Source of the DNA: Verrucomicrobia bacterium UBA3841
Lineage (GTDB): Bacteria; Verrucomicrobiota; Kiritimatiellia; RFP12; UBA1067
NCBI GenBank assembly: GCA_002392765.1
Contig: DGHT01000056.1
Coordinates: 1-60,979, forward strand
Reading direction: 5' to 3'
DNA length: 60,979 nt
In this document: positions 1 to 7,397 of the stretch, one piece after another
Layout of the letters: each line of letters begins with the position of its first letter
Numbering within the stretch: the first letter of the stretch is position 1
The notes under the pieces: generated by a model
Seen by the model: the letters and a program-made list of their open reading frames with translations, nothing else
What the model was told of the DNA's origin: nothing
Database searches by the model: none
Position numbers and translations under genes: made by a program

Positions 1-2
1 AA

Positions 3-449
3 AACCGGTCCGGAAGCGATGGGCGGTTTTGGTCTTTTTCGCTCAACCAGCCTAAGGTGAACACCTGGCGGGGACTGGCGTTCGAGCGCGTATGCCTTCA
101 GCACATCGACCAGATCAAGGCAGCTCTCGGAATAGCAGGCATTCTCGCCGACGTGTACTCGTGGCACGGTTCGTCGAAAAAAGGCGGACCTGCGACCCAG
201 ATAGACATGGTGATAGACCGGGGTGACAGGATGATCAATGTCTGCGAAATGAAATATGCTCCCGACGACTATTCGTTTTCAGCAGGCGAGAAGGAGAAGA
301 TGCTTCGCCGCATCGAATTGTTCAGGTCTGCAACCGGGACTGGCAAGGGCATTCTGCCGACACTCGTCACGACTTGCGGGCTCAAGCGCAACGCCAATGC
401 AGCGATGATCACCAATGTCGTCACTCTCGACGACCTTTTCAGGTGCTGA
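3..449 (+). CDS. AAA ATPase, C-terminal (nuclease-like) part, 5' truncated by window edge
   Basis: The reading frame is open from base 3, so the gene starts outside the window; the GTG at 57 is internal. The visible 148 residues match the C-terminal third of the ATPase at 36925-38340, including the shared motif VNTWRGLAFERVC and an Asp...Glu-x-Lys pattern (TQIDMVID, then CEMKYA). That pattern is typical of the PD-(D/E)XK-like domain (DUF234-type) at the end of this AAA ATPase family. The P-loop part is not visible. The cellular role of these ATPases is poorly known. Like other ATPases in this window it lies beside a XylR-type regulator sequence, here a degraded one on the opposite strand. The family is clear; the function is not. 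Confidence 0.75.
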   Translation, partial: NRSGSDGRFWSFSLNQPKVNTWRGLAFERVCLQHIDQIKAALGIAGILADVYSWHGSSKKGGPATQIDMVIDRGDRMINVCEMKYAPDDYSFSAGEKEKMLRRIELFRSATGTGKGILPTLVTTCGLKRNANAAMITNVVTLDDLFRC

Positions 450-690
450 AGACGCTCCCGTGCAGCCGTGCGATGTGGCAGGCGTCGTATATCCGCTTTG
501 CGCAGATGTCGGCGTACGCCATGATGCCGCACGGCTTGGGCAGGTTCGCGAGCCAGTCTGCCAGCCGGTAGAGTTCGCTCGACCAGTTGGCGCCGGTTAT
601 TGTGCCGGTGAACCTGGCGCAACCGTGTCCGTTTTTCGCAAGAAAGCGCATAAAGGCGTCTCCTCGTATCTTTGATCGCGCCGTTTCCAT
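439..690 (-). pseudogene. XylR-family regulator fragment (remnant)
   Basis: An 83-codon open frame resembles the middle of the sugar-binding domain of XylR-type regulators. The stretch around RLADWLANLPKPCGIMAYAD matches LRKWLLELPKPCGVMAADD in the intact regulator at 13875-15038, and the following DACHIARL fits the helix after it. The N-terminal part, the rest of the sensor domain and the whole AraC-type DNA-binding domain are missing, so this is most likely a decayed gene. It points away from the upstream ATPase, the same neighbourhood seen for the intact regulators in this window. Confidence 0.6.
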
Positions 691-1428
691 TTCGACAGTC
701 TCGGCGAAGCCGGGACGTCAGTTTCGCATGGCTCGACCATTCAGAACAAGGCCAACCCCGGCACGCTTGACGCGACGGTTTACGGTATTCTTCATGGCGG
801 GACGCGGCTCTACGTAAACCGCAACAGCGAGACGGAGAGGATTGAGATAGAGTTCCCGGACGGAACGGTTATGGTAGGGCGGGCGTATCCCCCAGCCAAA
901 GGCTGTCCGCGAAGCGGATGCCCTAGCAGGGGTGACCCCAGCCCGCCGAGCGGCGCGATGGGGTCAGCCCGCCCTACCGGTTCGAACGAACCGATCGCCG
1001 ATTATGTTTGGCGAAGCAACAGCCGCCAGGATGGCGGCTATCCCAGCGGCCGCGTCATGATCGACCTCTGCGGCTCGACTGTTGCTTCCGCTGCTGGGAG
1101 TTTTGGAGTTTCGGAGAAATGTGATTTTGAGGTGTCAGAACTCTCCAAGACTCCCAAACTCCACGAAGCGAAAGCAATTGCTACAAGGTATCGTGGACCC
1201 TATCAGCGCTTTGCCATACTGAAACCGCTCGACGGCAAACATGCGACGGCGAACTTCTACTTCCAGTTCCCGTACTACGAAAAGAGCTCAAACGGCGAGA
1301 AACTCGCAATCCATACGTATCATGCAATCGACAAGTCGGTGCTCGGCAGCTGCGATCGCGACGAAAACGCCAAGCTCCTTTTTTCGCGAATGGCGCACTA
1401 CGGATATCCCGAGAATAAAAAAAATTAA
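676..1428 (+). pseudogene. Open frame without a start, interrupted by repeats (unrecognised remnant)
   Basis: The frame is open from just after a stop at 673 to a stop at 1426-1428, but there is no convincing start codon with a ribosome binding site. The first part (about 65 codons) and the last part (about 80 codons) look like protein of normal composition that I do not recognise. The middle translates a palindromic repeat (873-978) and a hairpin-rich stretch near 1098-1165 that contains the words GGAGTTT and AAACTCC. I read this as a 5'-truncated gene carrying repeat insertions that kept the frame open, or as chance. No function can be assigned. Confidence 0.3.
873..978. repeat. Composite GTAG-type palindromic repeat (REP/BIME-like)
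   Basis: The element begins GGTAGGGCGGGC and ends with its exact reverse complement, GCCCGCCCTACC, 106 bp overall. Inside are smaller palindromes such as GGGGTGACCCC. A GTAG tetranucleotide next to a GC-rich hairpin is the known signature of REP sequences mobilised by REP-associated tyrosine transposases. Three simpler elements with the same GGTAGGG head lie inside the gene at 42890-45457. Part of the interior (GTCCGCGAAGCGGATGC) recurs near 32500. No transposase gene is in the window. Confidence 0.6.
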
Positions 1429-1435
1429 ATTCTTG

Positions 1436-1464
1436 TTGCATTTGACGGCGGGATGTGATAGAAT
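1436..1464 (+). promoter_or_regulatory. Promoter of the feo operon
   Basis: A TTGCAT -35 box (1436-1441) and a TAGAAT -10 box (1459-1464) are separated by 17 nt, about 60 nt before the first feoA start. No other good promoter is seen upstream of the iron genes. Confidence 0.6.
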
Positions 1465-1476
1465 ATTGGCCAAAAG

Positions 1477-1495
1477 TTAGGAAAATCTAATATAG
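1477..1495. promoter_or_regulatory. Candidate DtxR/IdeR-like iron box
   Basis: TTAGGAAAATCTAATATAG, just downstream of the -10 box, matches 12 of 19 positions of the classical DtxR/IdeR box pattern TTAGGTTAGCCTAACCTAA, including the two conserved half-site cores TTAGG and CTAA. The position would suit repression of the feo operon by an iron-loaded regulator. Inference from sequence likeness only; no such regulator gene is in the window. Confidence 0.4.
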
Positions 1496-1527
1496 TTCGA
1501 TTTAACAAACAATTGGAGATTCGGCGG

Positions 1528-1746
1528 ATGCCATTGAAATGCATGAATGTCGGCGACAAGGTTCGCGTGACGGCGGTAACGGGGTCGGATGCCGTCCGCA
1601 AGCATCTTGGATCGCTCGGTCTGACGCCAGGGGCGCTTATCCTTGTTGTGCAAATATCAGACGGGAACATGATTATCGGCGTACACAACAGCCGCATCGC
1701 GATTAACGGAGATGTCGCGGCGCGCGTCATCGTTCGCCCCGAATGA
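1528..1746 (+). CDS. feoA: FeoA-domain protein (first copy)
   Basis: A 72-residue SH3-like FeoA protein, a small cytoplasmic partner that supports FeoB in ferrous iron uptake. Visible family marks are the opening pattern NVGDKVRV, the turn GSLGLTPGA and the end of the fold at SRIAINGDVAARV. The ATG at 1528 is preferred over the in-frame TTG at 1513 because GGAG lies 9 nt upstream of it. This copy lacks the usual GDPIEI and RGY signature in its C-terminal half, while the next gene has it, so the two are probably not equivalent. It is the first gene of the feo operon, 28 bp before the second feoA. Confidence 0.85.
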   Translation: MPLKCMNVGDKVRVTAVTGSDAVRKHLGSLGLTPGALILVVQISDGNMIIGVHNSRIAINGDVAARVIVRPE

Positions 1747-1774
1747 AAACTAAATCCACAGAAAGGTAAAACAG

Positions 1775-1996
1775 ATGAAAACACTGGACAAGCTGAAACC
1801 CGGGGAGAGCGGGACGGTTAAACGGCTCAACGGAGAAGGAGCCGTAAAGCGCCGCATCATGGACATGGGGCTTACGAAAGGGACGGAAGTCACCGTGCGC
1901 AAAGTGGCTCCGCTCGGCGATCCTATCGAGATAACCTTGCGCGGCTACGAACTTTCCCTCCGGCTCGAAGAGGCTGCGAAGATTGAAATTGACTGA
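1775..1996 (+). CDS. feoA: FeoA-domain protein (second, canonical copy)
   Basis: A 73-residue canonical FeoA. It carries the full signature: LKPGESGTV at the N-terminus, DMGLTKGTEV in the middle, then GDPIEITLRGYELSLR. FeoA proteins bind or modulate the FeoB GTPase on the cytoplasmic side of the inner membrane. A good ribosome binding site (AAAGG) precedes the ATG, and feoB follows after 24 bp. Two tandem feoA genes before feoB are common in anaerobes. The two copies here are clearly diverged. Confidence 0.93.
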   Translation: MKTLDKLKPGESGTVKRLNGEGAVKRRIMDMGLTKGTEVTVRKVAPLGDPIEITLRGYELSLRLEEAAKIEID

Positions 1997-2020
1997 ATTT
2001 TTTTAAACGGGATATTAGAT

Positions 2021-4639
2021 ATGGCTAATTTGAAAATCGCCCTTGCGGGCAATCCGAACAGCGGCAAGACGACACTGTTCAACGCGCTTACGGGATCGAA
2101 CCAGTATGTCGGCAACTGGCCCGGCGTGACCGTCGAGAAGAAGGACGGCGTACTCAAGGGCGCGGCCGACGTCGTAATACAGGATCTTCCCGGCATTTAC
2201 TCCCTCTCGCCGTATTCGCTGGAGGAGAAAGTGGCGCGCCGGTTTCTTGTCGAGGAGCATCCCGACGGCATTCTGAACATTGTCGACGGAACGAACATCG
2301 AACGCAACCTCTATCTTTCCACGCAGCTGGCGGAACTGGGTCTTCCGATGGTGATGGCCGTCAATATGATGGACGTCGTGAAAAAGAACGGCGGATCGAT
2401 CGACTTCGCGAAAATCGCGAAAGCGCTGAGATGCGAGGTCGTGGGCATAAGCGCGCTCAAGGGCGAGGGCGGACTCGAGGCCGCCGCAAAAACGGTGGAG
2501 CTCGCCAGAACCGCCGAATCGACGCACAAGCCGGTCGACGTCCCGCACGTATTCACCGGCTCGGTGGAACACGCCATTGCGCACATTGAAGAGTCCATAC
2601 AGGGCAAGGTGCCCGCCAGGTCTATCCGCTGGTACGCAATCAAGATATTCGAACGCGACCGCGAGATCATAAAGGATCTCGATATCGGCGTCGGGCTCAT
2701 GAAGCACATCGAGGAACACATCCGAGACTGCGAGAAGGAGCTTGACGACGATTCCGAGTCGATCATCACGAACCAGCGCTACGACTTCATCAAAAACCTG
2801 ATGGACAAGGCGCTGGCGAGAAGCGAAATCAGGAAGAACAAGGCGACGCTTTCGGACAAGATCGACCGTATCGTCACGAACCGCATTCTCGCGCTTCCGG
2901 TGTTTATCGTTTCGCTCTGCGCAATGTGGTGGCTCGCCGTCGCGGAAGGCGGGCCGGGAACCGTCCTGACAGACTGGGCGAACGACGAGTTCCTCGGAGA
3001 TGGATGGCATCTGCCGTTCACGGCGCACGAGTGCAGGGAAGATGGCAAGTACAAGGGCATGGAGTTCGAGGACGCGAAAAGCGAATTCGCGAAGCAGGAA
3101 GCGTCAAAGTCCAGATGGGAGGAGGCTTACCTCGAGAAGATCAACGAAGGCAAGGGCGACGAAGAAAAGATCGAAACGATGCCGGAGGAGATCGACGAGG
3201 CGCTCGCCGCGGCGGTTGTCGCAAAGGACGTGTTCGTCGAGGACGAAGAGACGGGCGAACCTGTCGCGAAGGAGTGCGACTGCGAAAAATGCGCGGCAAA
3301 GCGCGACGCGGGCGAAGAGTGCGACGGCTGCGGCTGCGGTTGCGGCGAGCCGGATCTCTGGGATGTCGACTACGCGGCGTACAAGGCCGCCTGCGAGTGG
3401 GAGGAGCCTGATCCGTCGCAGTTCGGCGTGTGGGTGCCCGGCATAGGCGCGCTTATCGGCTCCGGGCTCGAAAAGATCGGAGCGGGCGAGACCGTCGAGA
3501 GCCTTGTCAAAGACGGAGCATGGGGCGGAGTTTCGACGGTGCTCGGATTCGTTCCGGTCATCTTCATAGTGTTCCTTTTCCTCGCTTTCCTCGAAGACTG
3601 CGGATACATGGCGCGCGTCGCATTCATCATGGACCGGCTCTTCCGCAAGTTCGGTCTTTCCGGCAAGTCGTTTATTCCGATGATAGTCGGCAAGGGCTGC
3701 GGAGTCCCGGCGGTCATGGCGGCGCGCACGATCGAAAACGAGCGCGACCACCGCATGACGGTGATCCTCGCGACGTTTATCCCGTGCGGGGCGAAGACGG
3801 TGATCATCGCGATGTTCGCGGCGCTGTTCTTCAGGGACATGTGGTATGTCGCGCCTCTTATGGACGTCATCGGAATTGCGATTATCGTGATGGGCGGCAT
3901 CGCGCTCAAGAAGTCCAAGGCGTTCGCGGGCGAGGCGGCTCCGTTCGTGATGGAGCTACCCGCGTACCACATGCCGACGATCACCGGCATCTGGCGCCAC
4001 ACGTGGATCCGCCTCAAGGGCTACATGCTCAAGGCGGGGCTCATCATCTTCCCAGCGTGCGTGTTCCTCTGGTTCATCATGAACTTCGACTTCCGCTTCA
4101 ACCTCGTGGGCGAGGAGGGAATCGACCAGTCGATGCTTGCGACAATGGGTGGATGGATCGCGTGGCTTCTCGCGCCGCTCGGGTTCGGAACGTGGCAGGG
4201 CGCCGCGGCGTCCGTCTCGGCCGAGATCGCGAAGGAGCAGGCGACGGCCACGCTGGGACTCGTCGCGGCGAACATGGATGGCGCGTCGACGGCTGCGCAC
4301 GTGACGAACCTCTTCAATTCGTTCGTGCCCGCCTGCGTGCCGGAAGCCTCGAAGGGGGCGGTAGCGAAACTTATCGCGATGTCGTTCATGGTTTTCAACC
4401 TCTTCATTCCGCCGTGCATGGTCGCGATAGCCGTCACGTTCCGCGAAATGGGCTCGAAGGCCTGGGGCTGGCTTGCCGTCGGTTTCCAGCTTTTCGTCGG
4501 CTACGTCATCGCGCTGTCGATATACCAGTTCGGAATGCTGGCAATGGGCTTCGGCTTCGGCGTTTGGACGGTTGCCGCGATCATTGCCGACGCATTCTGT
4601 CTGTGGGCGATATTCCGGAAAGCCAAAAACGCCGGCTGA
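2021..4639 (+). CDS. feoB: Ferrous iron transporter FeoB with Cys-rich periplasmic loop
   Basis: This 872-residue inner-membrane GTP-gated Fe(II) transporter has an N-terminal G domain with GNPNSGKTT (G1, about residue 10), DLPG (G3) and NMMD (G4), followed by a membrane domain with two Gate regions. The first membrane helix is near residues 287-308 and the next near 503-525. In most FeoB proteins this periplasmic loop is much shorter. Here it is about 195 residues, strongly acidic, and holds seven cysteines within about 25 residues (near 419-443: CDCEKC, then CDGCGCGCG). The insert does not disturb the flanking membrane segments. Neighbouring genes also encode Cys-rich segments, which suggests the loop handles metal. 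The transporter assignment is firm; the metal-relay role of the loop is inference. Confidence 0.96.
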   Translation: MANLKIALAGNPNSGKTTLFNALTGSNQYVGNWPGVTVEKKDGVLKGAADVVIQDLPGIYSLSPYSLEEKVARRFLVEEHPDGILNIVDGTNIERNLYLSTQLAELGLPMVMAVNMMDVVKKNGGSIDFAKIAKALRCEVVGISALKGEGGLEAAAKTVELARTAESTHKPVDVPHVFTGSVEHAIAHIEESIQGKVPARSIRWYAIKIFERDREIIKDLDIGVGLMKHIEEHIRDCEKELDDDSESIITNQRYDFIKNLMDKALARSEIRKNKATLSDKIDRIVTNRILALPVFIVSLCAMWWLAVAEGGPGTVLTDWANDEFLGDGWHLPFTAHECREDGKYKGMEFEDAKSEFAKQEASKSRWEEAYLEKINEGKGDEEKIETMPEEIDEALAAAVVAKDVFVEDEETGEPVAKECDCEKCAAKRDAGEECDGCGCGCGEPDLWDVDYAAYKAACEWEEPDPSQFGVWVPGIGALIGSGLEKIGAGETVESLVKDGAWGGVSTVLGFVPVIFIVFLFLAFLEDCGYMARVAFIMDRLFRKFGLSGKSFIPMIVGKGCGVPAVMAARTIENERDHRMTVILATFIPCGAKTVIIAMFAALFFRDMWYVAPLMDVIGIAIIVMGGIALKKSKAFAGEAAPFVMELPAYHMPTITGIWRHTWIRLKGYMLKAGLIIFPACVFLWFIMNFDFRFNLVGEEGIDQSMLATMGGWIAWLLAPLGFGTWQGAAASVSAEIAKEQATATLGLVAANMDGASTAAHVTNLFNSFVPACVPEASKGAVAKLIAMSFMVFNLFIPPCMVAIAVTFREMGSKAWGWLAVGFQLFVGYVIALSIYQFGMLAMGFGFGVWTVAAIIADAFCLWAIFRKAKNAG

Positions 4640-4660
4640 TAAAGGAAAGGGAAAGAGGAT

Positions 4661-4804
4661 ATGGCATCGATAGCAGTCGTCGCATCCATACTCGTCCTGG
4701 CGGTGTTCGCCGCGTGGAGGTGCGTCAAGAAGGGAATGCCCTGCGAATGCGGCGGTTGCAGGACGTGCGGCGGAAAATGCGCTTGCACAGGGCGAAAGAT
4801 TTGA
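4661..4804 (+). CDS. FeoB-associated Cys-rich membrane peptide
   Basis: A 47-residue protein with one N-terminal membrane helix (about residues 3-19, ASIAVVASILVLAVFAA) and a short Cys-rich tail (CECGGCRTCGGKCAC plus one Cys just after the helix, seven in all). Its size, layout and place 21 bp after feoB match the FeoB-associated Cys-rich membrane protein family, thought to assist FeoB. An AAAGG-rich ribosome binding region lies before the ATG at 4661. The promoter of the next gene overlaps its 3' end. Confidence 0.85.
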   Translation: MASIAVVASILVLAVFAAWRCVKKGMPCECGGCRTCGGKCACTGRKI

Positions 4805-4810
4805 TATAAT
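4783..4810 (+). promoter_or_regulatory. Promoter of the Cys-rich barrel gene
   Basis: TTGCAC (4783-4788) and TATAAT (4805-4810) are spaced by 16 nt. They overlap the end of the Cys-rich peptide gene and lie about 60 nt before the ATG at 4871. The barrel gene can therefore be expressed separately from, or in addition to, the feo operon. Confidence 0.6.
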
Positions 4811-4870
4811 TTTCGGTAAACCGCCGCTTGCGCGCTGCGCGGCGGCAAAAAACAAGGAGAAAAGAAACAA

Positions 4871-5851
4871 ATGACGACTAAACTGATCACAATGGCGGCG
4901 GCCGCCGCTTTTTGCGCCGGCGCATTCGCCGATGCTTGCAAATGCGGCAGGGAAGACTGCAATTGCGGCGAATCCTGCGAGTGCGCGGAAGGCGTGTGCA
5001 AATGCTCCCCGCAGGAAAGTTCCTCGGGCGGGTGGGAATACAACCCCGGCGAGGGAATATCATTTGACGAGAATCCGGTTCTCGCGTTCGAGGCGGGGCT
5101 CTCGTTCGATTCGAAGTATATGACATACGGCGTCGTCGACGGCAAGGATCCGATCATCACCCCGTCCGCGACAATCACTCTTGCCGACTGGGTGTATTTC
5201 GGAGTCGAGTCCATTTTCGACGTCACGAAAGGCAACGGCAAGAGAGCCGGCTACGGAAACCGCGCGGGCAAGTACACGACGCTCGATACGTCCGTAGGGC
5301 TTGCGCACGAGTTCGATCTTGGCGAGACGCTTGGAGCGCTTTCTGTCGATTTCAACTACATCTACGAGTACATTCGCCGCTACCACAGCGACATGGGCGA
5401 TACTCAGTATCTGAACCTGGAGCTGTCCCTCGGCGACTTGCTTCTCGAACCCAAGCTCTGGATCGAGCGCGATCTCATGGCCGACAACGGAACGTACGTG
5501 AATTTCGAAATCGGGCACACGTTCGCGCTGAACGGCAAGGATGCCGAAATTCCGGTCACCTTCAAGCCGTCCGTCGCACAGGGCTTCGGCAATTCCCTGC
5601 GCACGAAAGGCTATTTCGACGAGACGTTCGGCGGATTCGACCACGGCGGCATCATGGATACTTCCGTCAAGGGCGAATTCGAGATCGAACTCAGCGAGAA
5701 TTTCAAGCTCGGCGCGTACCTCGCCTACTACGACTACATCTTCGATTCGAACATGCGCGATGCCGCGCGCGACTACAACAGCGCGTGGGGCAAGAGCGAA
5801 GACCATTCCTGGAATTTCGTCGGCGGCGTCTCCGCCACGTACACTTTCTGA
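4871..5851 (+). CDS. Outer-membrane beta-barrel protein with N-terminal Cys-rich segment
   Basis: A 326-residue exported protein. A signal peptide (about residues 1-20, MTTKLITMAAAAAFCAGAFA) is followed at once by four C-x-C pairs (CKC, CNC, CEC, CKC, about residues 23-45), a linker, and then about 270 residues of alternating polar and aromatic strands ending in the aromatic Phe of ATYTF, typical of an outer-membrane barrel. Similar barrel proteins of unknown function occur in Verrucomicrobiota. Its place directly after feoB and the Cys-rich peptide, and the shared Cys pattern, suggest it passes ferrous or another soft metal across the outer membrane, with the Cys-rich head in the periplasm. 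GGAG lies before the ATG. Barrel: likely. Iron link: inferred from neighbours. Confidence 0.75.
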   Translation: MTTKLITMAAAAAFCAGAFADACKCGREDCNCGESCECAEGVCKCSPQESSSGGWEYNPGEGISFDENPVLAFEAGLSFDSKYMTYGVVDGKDPIITPSATITLADWVYFGVESIFDVTKGNGKRAGYGNRAGKYTTLDTSVGLAHEFDLGETLGALSVDFNYIYEYIRRYHSDMGDTQYLNLELSLGDLLLEPKLWIERDLMADNGTYVNFEIGHTFALNGKDAEIPVTFKPSVAQGFGNSLRTKGYFDETFGGFDHGGIMDTSVKGEFEIELSENFKLGAYLAYYDYIFDSNMRDAARDYNSAWGKSEDHSWNFVGGVSATYTF

Positions 5852-5864
5852 GGGTTGAGCCATT

Positions 5865-5892
5865 GAAAGCGCGCGATCGCTCACGCGCTTTC
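5865..5892. terminator. Bidirectional terminator-like hairpin between barrel gene and recA
   Basis: GAAAGCGCG (5865-5873) and its exact complement CGCGCTTTC (5884-5892) form a 9-bp stem with a 10-nt loop between two convergent genes. It overlaps the last codons of recA and there is no clear T-run, so termination is plausible but not certain. Confidence 0.5.
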
Positions 5893-6933
5893 CCTCTCGC
5901 ATTTCCGGGAACACCCGCACTTCTTCCCGGAAATGCGTTTTTCTTCTGCGTCTTTGATTTTGAGGAGAATCTCCTCCGCTAGTTTCGCGTCGCTTTTCAG
6001 CCGCTCTGCCGTTGCGAGCGCGCCCTGGGCTAGATTCGTCTCTCCGAATGAAATCCAGCTGCCGCGCTTTTCCAGCACGCCGCGCGCAAGCGCCGCGTCG
6101 GTAAGAGAGCCTTCGTATGAAATCCCGCACGAATAGAGTATGTCGAATTCCGCGTCGGTGAACGGGGCGGCGACCTTGTTCTTGACGACTTTCACGCGGG
6201 TGCGGTTTCCCATGATTTCCCCTGCCGCGTTTTTCACCGCGCCTATGCGCTGGACCTGGAGCCTGCAGGTGGCGTAGAATTTCAACGCTTTGCCTCCGGG
6301 CGTCGTTTCGGGGTTGCCGAACATTATTCCGATCTTTTCGCGGACCTGGTTGGTGAATATGCAGAGGGTTTTCGCCTGCGAAACCGCCGAGGTGAGCTTT
6401 CGCATCGCCTGCGACATGAGCCTCGCCTGAAGACCTACGTGACTGTCTCCCATCGCGCCGTCAATCTCGGCCTGGGGGGTGAGCGCCGCGACCGAATCGA
6501 CGACGACGACGTCCACCGCTCCGGATTTAACGAGCTGTTCGCAGATTGTCAGCGCCTCCTCCCCCGAGTTCGGCTGCGATACGAGAAGATTGTCGAGATC
6601 GACCCCGATGCGTCTTGCGTAGGACGGGTCGAGGGCGTGTTCCGCGTCTATGAACGCCGCCGTGCCGCCTTTTTTCTGCGCATTCGCCACGACGTGCAGC
6701 GCGATGGTCGTCTTGCCTGACGATTCGTGTCCGTACAATTCGACAATCCTCCCTTTCGGCAGTCCCCCGACGCCGAGGGCGAGGTCGAGCGACACCGCCC
6801 CCGTCGAAATCGATTCGACGTCTTTCCTGTCGCCAGATCCGAGCTTCATTATCGACATTTCCCCGAACTGTTTTCTTATCGAGTTGAGGACGAATTCGAT
6901 TTTTGAAACGCCCTGTACTTTGCCGTTGTCCAT
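5881..6933 (-). CDS. recA: RecA recombinase
   Basis: A 350-residue RecA, the ATP-dependent strand-exchange protein of homologous recombination and the SOS response. Walker A is GHESSGKTT (residues 68-76); the usual second residue is Pro, here His. VVDSVAAL carries the Walker B Asp, and the DNA-binding loop region SDSHVG-like GDSHVGLQARLMSQA and the motif TNQVREKIGIMFGNPETTPGG are intact. The C-terminus is short and ends with an unusual Cys-containing basic tail (KKCGCSRKC). AAGGAG precedes the ATG. It is the last of four genes on this strand, 23 bp after yraN. Confidence 0.97.
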   Translation of the reverse strand: MDNGKVQGVSKIEFVLNSIRKQFGEMSIMKLGSGDRKDVESISTGAVSLDLALGVGGLPKGRIVELYGHESSGKTTIALHVVANAQKKGGTAAFIDAEHALDPSYARRIGVDLDNLLVSQPNSGEEALTICEQLVKSGAVDVVVVDSVAALTPQAEIDGAMGDSHVGLQARLMSQAMRKLTSAVSQAKTLCIFTNQVREKIGIMFGNPETTPGGKALKFYATCRLQVQRIGAVKNAAGEIMGNRTRVKVVKNKVAAPFTDAEFDILYSCGISYEGSLTDAALARGVLEKRGSWISFGETNLAQGALATAERLKSDAKLAEEILLKIKDAEEKRISGKKCGCSRKCERESA

Positions 6934-6956
6934 TTTTTCTCCTTTTTATGGTTTTT

Positions 6957-7391
6957 TCAATCGTTCCAGTTTACGAAGCGGTCTGTTCTGCTGAAGAGTC
7001 TGACGCGCTGGATGTGATCCACCGCCGGCGGCGAACCGTCCCCCGGACTTCCGTATATTTCTATCACGTCGAATCTGTACGACCCTTTCCAACCGGAAGA
7101 AAGCAGCCATGAAACGCAGGCCCTCCTGAGCAGGTTCATTTTACGCCTGTCGACGCTTCTTATGCGACGCTGCAGATTGCTTCTTCTCGCATGCTGCTTG
7201 ACCTCCACGAATGCGACCGTGTCGCAGGATTTGTCGTAGGCGATCGCGTCTATTTCCAGGCGCGCGTCCTTTCTGCACGGTCTCGCGTTCCGCGCGATTA
7301 TTGCGTAGCCGTGCTTCTGGAGGTATGAGATCGCGGTGTTCTCGCCCCACAGTCCGTTCGCTACGGACACGTTTTGGACAGGTTTGTTCAT
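6957..7391 (-). CDS. yraN: YraN-family (UPF0102) nuclease-like protein
   Basis: A 144-residue member of the UPF0102 family, predicted endonuclease-fold proteins often found near comM-like and DNA-processing genes. The family signature is visible: GENTAISYLQKHGYAIIARN at the start, then EIDAIAYD and VAFVEVKQ, where Asp and the Glu-x-Lys form the nuclease-like core, and a closing FDVIEI. It lies 6 bp after comM and 23 bp before recA on the same strand, so the genes are probably cotranscribed. Biochemical function is not established for the family. Confidence 0.85.
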   Translation of the reverse strand: MNKPVQNVSVANGLWGENTAISYLQKHGYAIIARNARPCRKDARLEIDAIAYDKSCDTVAFVEVKQHARRSNLQRRIRSVDRRKMNLLRRACVSWLLSSGWKGSYRFDVIEIYGSPGDGSPPAVDHIQRVRLFSRTDRFVNWND

Positions 7392-7397
7392 AGTGCG

